Source: an uncultured Thermoleophilia bacterium (GTDB lineage: Bacteria > Actinomycetota > Thermoleophilia > UBA2241). Taken from it: a stretch of 8,631 nucleotides of DNA. The translations under genes and the position numbers were made by a program. The DNA is taken from contig CAIXSE010000737.1 of assembly GCA_903921965.1 (NCBI GenBank), positions 1 to 8,631 on the forward strand, written 5' to 3'. The notes beneath the pieces were generated by a model. The model saw nothing but the letters and a program-made list of their open reading frames with translations. It made no database searches and was not told the origin of the DNA. Shown one piece after another: positions 5,850 to 8,631 of this stretch. Each line of letters opens with the position of its first letter. Position 1 is the stretch's first letter.

Positions 5850-5855
5850 TACGCT
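5850..5855 (+). promoter_or_regulatory. Possible -10 of the DoxX-like gene
   Basis: TACGCT fits TANNNT and lies 33 bases before the start codon. GTGACC (5829-5834) is a poor -35 at 15 bases and covers the stop of the micro-ORF. Confidence is low. Confidence 0.22.
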
Positions 5856-5888
5856 GGCGCTGAAAGCACCGGCGCAGGAGGTGGCGGG

Positions 5889-6380
5889 ATGAAGCTGTGG
5901 GCCACGCGAGAGACGCGCAGCCAGCTCATGCTGGCGTGCCTGCGCATCCTCATGGGCGCGATCTTCCTCGCGGTCTGGTCGGACAACCTGATGAAGGGCT
6001 ACTACACGGCCGGCGGCTGGGCCGACTTCGTGCAGAAGTACGCGGACACGACCAGGGTGGCCGTCTACGGCAGGGTCCTCGACGACGTCCTCATCCCCAA
6101 CGCGGCGGTGTTCGCCTACGGGCAGTTCGCCATCGAGTTCGTCGTGTTCGGACTGTTCCTGGTGTTCGGGATCTTCACCCCTGTCGCGGGCGGTCTGGCG
6201 GCCGGGTTCCAGCTGAACCTGCTGGTCGCGACGTCGGGCATCCCGGCGGAGTGGCCGGGGACGTACATCCTGATGGTCGCGCTGTGCCTGACCGTCGCGC
6301 TGGGGCAGGCGGGCCGGACGCTGGGCGTGGACGCGCGGTTCGCGAAGAGGAACCCGCACCCGCGGCTGCCGGTGTACTGA
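5889..6380 (+). CDS. DoxX-like membrane protein
   Basis: This is a 163-residue integral membrane protein with four predicted helices, about residues 13-31, 73-96, 98-115 and 124-141. The loop at 32-72 is long. It carries RILMGAIFLAVWSDNLMKGYY after the N-terminus and GIFTPVAGGLAAGFQLN between helices 2 and 3, both typical of the DoxX/DoxD superfamily. AGGAGGTG (5876-5883) at 5 nt makes the ATG at 5889 a firm start. Family knowledge: DoxD is a subunit of archaeal thiosulfate:quinone oxidoreductase, and DoxX of M. tuberculosis was reported in a membrane complex with superoxide dismutase and a thiosulfate sulfurtransferase. A role in thiol or sulfur redox would fit the neighbours cysK, the CysO-like gene and xsc, but many DoxX-like proteins have no known function. 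It converges with the glycosyltransferase gene, with only 11 bases between the stops. Confidence 0.8.
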   Translation: MKLWATRETRSQLMLACLRILMGAIFLAVWSDNLMKGYYTAGGWADFVQKYADTTRVAVYGRVLDDVLIPNAAVFAYGQFAIEFVVFGLFLVFGIFTPVAGGLAAGFQLNLLVATSGIPAEWPGTYILMVALCLTVALGQAGRTLGVDARFAKRNPHPRLPVY

Positions 6381-6391
6381 CCGGGTGCCGG

Positions 6392-7141
6392 TCAGACGTC
6401 CGGGCCGGCCGCAGGCGGGCCCGGGCGGAAGCCGAAGAGCCGCAGGCGGAAGAGGCACCAGAAGATGTCCCACACGGCGCCGAGCGTGCCACGCCAGGTA
6501 CCCGCGATCTTGGAGTGCCCGGCGCGCGCGCGGTAGCGGGTGTCGCGCACGGCGATCCGGGCGCCGAGCAGGCGCGCCTTCGCCGCCATCTCCGTCGGGA
6601 AGGCGTAGGCGCGCTCCTCGAGGCGCAGACGTTCCAGCAGGTCGAGGCGGACGGCCCGGAACGGGCCGTCGTCGCTGAGGTGCAGCCCGAACCAGAACCA
6701 CAGGCTCACGGCGAGCCAGTCGTTGCCGCGCCGCTGGTGCCACGGCATGTGGCCGGCGGAGGCGCCGCGCACCGCCGCGCGGCGCGAGCCGATCACGAGG
6801 TCGGCGACGCCGGCGAGCACCGGCCCGACCAGGGCCGGCACCTGCGCCGGGTCGTCGGTGCCGTCGGCCTCCATGAAGACGACCGCGCGGGCGCCGCGGG
6901 CCGCGGCCGCGCGCGCGCCGGTGAGGCAGGGGTACCCGTAGCCTCGCCGCGGCTCGCGCAGCAGCTCCGCCCCGGTGGCCCGCACGAGGTCCGGGCCGCC
7001 GTCCCGCGAGCCGTTGTCGACGAAGAGGGCACGGCCGAGCAGGCCGAGGTCGCGGAGCTCCGCGAGGAGCGCCGGCAACGCCTCGGCCTCGTCGAGCATC
7101 GGGACGACGATGAAGTAGTCTGGTCCGGATGAAGCGTCCAC
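6392..7141 (-). CDS. Family 2 glycosyltransferase (DPM1-like)
   Basis: This is a 249-residue GT-A-fold glycosyltransferase from a GTG start at 7141. Motifs: the opening strand YFIVVPMLDEAEALPALL (9-26) of the nucleotide-sugar site, FVDNGSRDG (40-48), the metal site MEADGTDD (90-97), where Glu replaces the usual first Asp of DxD, and LSDDGPFRAVR (155-165), the acceptor-side signature of polyprenol-phosphate mannose/glucose synthase relatives. A basic segment, RARAGHSKIAGTWRG, precedes a hydrophobic end (221-238) that may sit on the membrane. GTG is the only start that keeps the first strand without the Arg-rich upstream tail, which looks like antisense of the neighbouring membrane protein. Only a weak ribosome site is visible. 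Likely job: making a lipid-linked sugar donor used by the adjacent GT-C enzyme (inferred). Confidence 0.87.
   Translation of the reverse strand: MDASSGPDYFIVVPMLDEAEALPALLAELRDLGLLGRALFVDNGSRDGGPDLVRATGAELLREPRRGYGYPCLTGARAAAARGARAVVFMEADGTDDPAQVPALVGPVLAGVADLVIGSRRAAVRGASAGHMPWHQRRGNDWLAVSLWFWFGLHLSDDGPFRAVRLDLLERLRLEERAYAFPTEMAAKARLLGARIAVRDTRYRARAGHSKIAGTWRGTLGAVWDIFWCLFRLRLFGFRPGPPAAGPDV
7116..7121 (+). promoter_or_regulatory. Putative -10 for a leaderless mannosyltransferase mRNA
   Basis: TAGTCT fits TANNNT, and exactly 7 bases separate it from the A of the ATG at 7129. That is the spacing expected if transcription starts on the start codon. There is no Shine-Dalgarno before this ATG, which agrees. 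The possible -35 TCGAGC (7092-7097) is weak. The element lies inside the opposing glycosyltransferase gene. Confidence 0.4.
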
Positions 7142-8367
7142 GCCTGCGCGCCTGGTTGGGTCTGGGCCTGCTCGCCGCCGGCCTCTGCGGGCTCGCGCTC
7201 TCGGGCGACCTGCTGCTGCACGCCTGGCGGCTGTGGGCATTCTACGGCCTGTCGCTCGCCGGCTTCGGCCTGCTGGCCACAGCGGCGACGAGCCTCTCGC
7301 TGCGGTCCGCCCTCGTCGCAGGCATCCTGCTGCGCCTCGTCTTCCTGCCGGTCGCGCCGAGCCTGAGCGATGACGTCTACCGCTACCTCTGGGACGGCCG
7401 GATGCAGCGCGCCGGCGTGAGCCCGTACCTGTACGCGCCGGCCGACACGCGGCTGGACGGGACCGGAGCGGCCTCGCCCGCCGGCCTCAGGGAGCTCGTC
7501 AACCACCCGCGGCTGCGCACCGCGTACCCGCCGCTCGCCGAGGCGCTGTTCCTCGGCGCCGCCGGGACCGCGGACGCCGCCGCAGTGGACTCCGTGCGCG
7601 GCGGCGTCCTCCTCTGGAAGCTCGTCGTCGGGGCCGCCGACCTGCTGACGGCGGCGGCCGTCTGGTGGCTCGCCGGCGCCGGGCGCCGCAGGCAGGCGAC
7701 GGCGCTCTACCTGCTCTGCCCGGCCGTGATCCTGCAGACGTGGGAGTCGGCCCACCTCGAGGTCGTGGCCGTGGGCCTCACCGTCGCCGCGGCCGCGCTG
7801 CTCGTGCGCGGGCGCGACTGGCAGGGCGGCGTCGTGCTCGGGCTGGCCGCGGCCGTCAAGCTCACGCCGGCGGCGCTGCTCGTCCCGGCGCTGCTGGGCG
7901 GCAGGGCGCGGCCCGGCCGGCTCCTCGCCGGCTTCATGCCGGCGTTCCTCCTGCCGCTCGTGCCGTACCTGCTCGCCGGCGACGGCCCGGGCGGCGTCTT
8001 CGGCGGGGTTGCCGGCGCGGGCACGGGCTGGACCGGCACGGCGCTGCTGTTCTCCGCGCTGACGTACGTCCTGCCGGCGCGCGCGGCCCAGCTCGTCTGC
8101 CTCGCTGTCTTCCTCGCCGGCGCCGTCTGGATCGCGCGGCGCTTCCGCGGGCGGGCGCAGACCGCGCGCGCCTTCACCTGGACGCTCACGCTGCTCGTCG
8201 TCTGCCTGCCGGTCGTCCACGCCTGGTACTGGCTGGCGCCGCTCACGTTCGGGCTGGTCGCCGGCGTCTGGCTGCCGGTCGTGCTCGGCCTCATCGCACC
8301 GCTGCCGGAGGCCGTCACCACGAGGTGGCCGGGCCCACGAGCCTCCACCATACTGGGGCGACGATGA
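7129..8367 (+). CDS. Polytopic GT-C glycosyltransferase, GT87/DUF2029-like mannosyltransferase
   Basis: This 412-residue membrane protein has roughly ten helices and a short basic N-terminus (MKRPRLR). GT-C features are seen early: SDDVYRYLWDGRMQRAGVSPYLYAP (80-104). Its Asp pair (81-82) sits in the first external loop, where these enzymes hold the catalytic Asp. YPPLAE (133-138), WESAHLE (205-211), AVKLTP (242-247) and HAWYW (364-368) follow in the order usual for the family. Such enzymes transfer a sugar from a polyprenyl-phosphate donor on the outer face of the membrane. The neighbouring DPM1-like GT2 is a plausible donor maker. Mannose as the sugar is a family-level guess. The ATG at 7129 appears leaderless. 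The gene overlaps the GT2 start by 13 bases and ends 25 bases before the next gene. Confidence 0.85.
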   Translation: MKRPRLRAWLGLGLLAAGLCGLALSGDLLLHAWRLWAFYGLSLAGFGLLATAATSLSLRSALVAGILLRLVFLPVAPSLSDDVYRYLWDGRMQRAGVSPYLYAPADTRLDGTGAASPAGLRELVNHPRLRTAYPPLAEALFLGAAGTADAAAVDSVRGGVLLWKLVVGAADLLTAAAVWWLAGAGRRRQATALYLLCPAVILQTWESAHLEVVAVGLTVAAAALLVRGRDWQGGVVLGLAAAVKLTPAALLVPALLGGRARPGRLLAGFMPAFLLPLVPYLLAGDGPGGVFGGVAGAGTGWTGTALLFSALTYVLPARAAQLVCLAVFLAGAVWIARRFRGRAQTARAFTWTLTLLVVCLPVVHAWYWLAPLTFGLVAGVWLPVVLGLIAPLPEAVTTRWPGPRASTILGRR

Positions 8368-8396
8368 GCGCTCCGCCGCACACCCCGTCGCCGTGA
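8364..8396 (+). other. 10-codon linker ORF bridging two genes by NTGA overlaps
   Basis: ATG 8364 overlaps the mannosyltransferase stop (ATGA, 8364-8367). It encodes MSAPPHTPSP, and its own stop overlaps the GTG start of the next gene (GTGA, 8393-8396). It may be a minicistron that passes ribosomes on, or the true N-terminus of the DUF2064 protein split by a one-base frameshift. There is no Shine-Dalgarno at either start. Confidence 0.35.
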
Positions 8397-8631
8397 CGCC
8401 GGACGTCGCGCAGGGCTCCGCCGTTGTCGCCGTCATGGCGCGCCCGCTCGTCAGGGGCACCGTGAAACGGCGCCTGGCCGCGACGCTGGGCGACGACGAG
8501 GCGCTGGCCGTCTACGCCCGGCTGCTCGCCGGCACGCTGGACGCGGCGGAGCGGCTCGCCGGCGCGACGCCGGTCATCGCGGAGGCGCAGGACGGCGACG
8601 TCCCGGCCGCCGACCCTCTGGCCGGGCGCAC
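8393..8631 (+). CDS. DUF2064/TIGR04282-type transferase, N-terminal part (cut by window end)
   Basis: The frame is open for 79 codons to the right edge. After a short lead it reads SAVVAVMARPLVRGTVKRRLAATLGDDEALAVYARLL, the opening of the GT-A-like nucleotidyltransferase family known as DUF2064 or TIGR04282 (rSAM/selenodomain-associated transferase 1). The family usually has GxVKTRL; here it is TVKRRL (24-28). The family is related to CofC and is often found beside family 2 glycosyltransferases; the exact substrate is generally unknown. GTG 8393 is chosen because ATG 8435 would cut off the first beta-strand. The start lacks a ribosome site. A frameshift joining the upstream 10-codon frame is possible. 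It probably forms an operon with the mannosyltransferase gene. Confidence 0.75.
   Translation, partial: MTPDVAQGSAVVAVMARPLVRGTVKRRLAATLGDDEALAVYARLLAGTLDAAERLAGATPVIAEAQDGDVPAADPLAGR

Noticed and set aside
5897..7132. Plus-strand frame across the DoxX-like gene and the GT2 gene
   Set aside because: It is a frame-shifted shadow of two real genes in opposite orientations.
7142..7240. Longer GT2 start at ATG 7240
   Set aside because: The added 33 residues are Arg/Ala-rich and antisense to the first membrane segment of the opposing gene. No ribosome site supports it.
6793..8460. Long minus-strand frame across the mannosyltransferase gene
   Set aside because: Composition is typical of an antisense shadow (Arg, Gln, Glu, Gly), with no domain. 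The plus strand encodes a coherent GT-C enzyme.

Overview
This window is very GC-rich DNA, and its coding frames show the strong third-position G/C bias of a high-GC actinobacterium (Actinomycetota). Several promoter candidates are TANNNT-type -10 boxes placed close to start codons, some with GTG or leaderless starts, which fits that phylum. A deep-branching lineage such as Thermoleophilia is possible, but the sequence alone does not prove it. I see no mobile element, CRISPR array, rRNA or tRNA.

Layout from left to right. (1) 1-1154, minus: an exported, probably beta-propeller protein of unknown function, cut by the left edge. (2) 1425-2045, plus: a TetR-family regulator, divergent from the propeller gene. 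The 270-base gap holds two operator-like dyads. (3) 2267-4024, plus: a sulfoacetaldehyde acetyltransferase (Xsc) with its own likely promoter and an odd translation start. (4) 4025-4305: a convergent gap with a strong hairpin and a widely spaced 13-base inverted repeat. (5) 4306-5253, minus: cysteine synthase (CysK). (6) 5437-5703, plus: a MoaD/ThiS-like sulfur-carrier protein ending in Gly-Gly, divergent from cysK. A 25-base dyad that looks like an Rrf2/IscR-type operator lies in front of cysK. (7) 5889-6380, plus: a DoxX-like membrane protein, preceded by a dyad and an alanine-rich micro-ORF. (8) 6392-7141, minus: a family 2 glycosyltransferase. (9) 7129-8367, plus: a polytopic GT-C/GT87-like mannosyltransferase whose start codon lies inside the 5' end of the glycosyltransferase gene. 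(10) 8393-8631, plus: the start of a DUF2064/TIGR04282-type nucleotidyltransferase-fold protein, cut by the right edge.

The best functional reading is a sulfur block followed by a glycan block. Xsc would split sulfoacetaldehyde, derived from taurine, isethionate or similar sulfonates, into acetyl phosphate and sulfite. After reduction elsewhere, that sulfur could enter cysteine through CysK or the CysO-like carrier. DoxX-like proteins are also often tied to thiol or sulfur redox. No transporter, aminotransferase, phosphotransacetylase or sulfite reductase is present, so the pathway link is an inference from neighbourhood. The right part (GT2, GT-C and DUF2064) looks like part of a surface glycan or glycolipid cluster that continues beyond the window.
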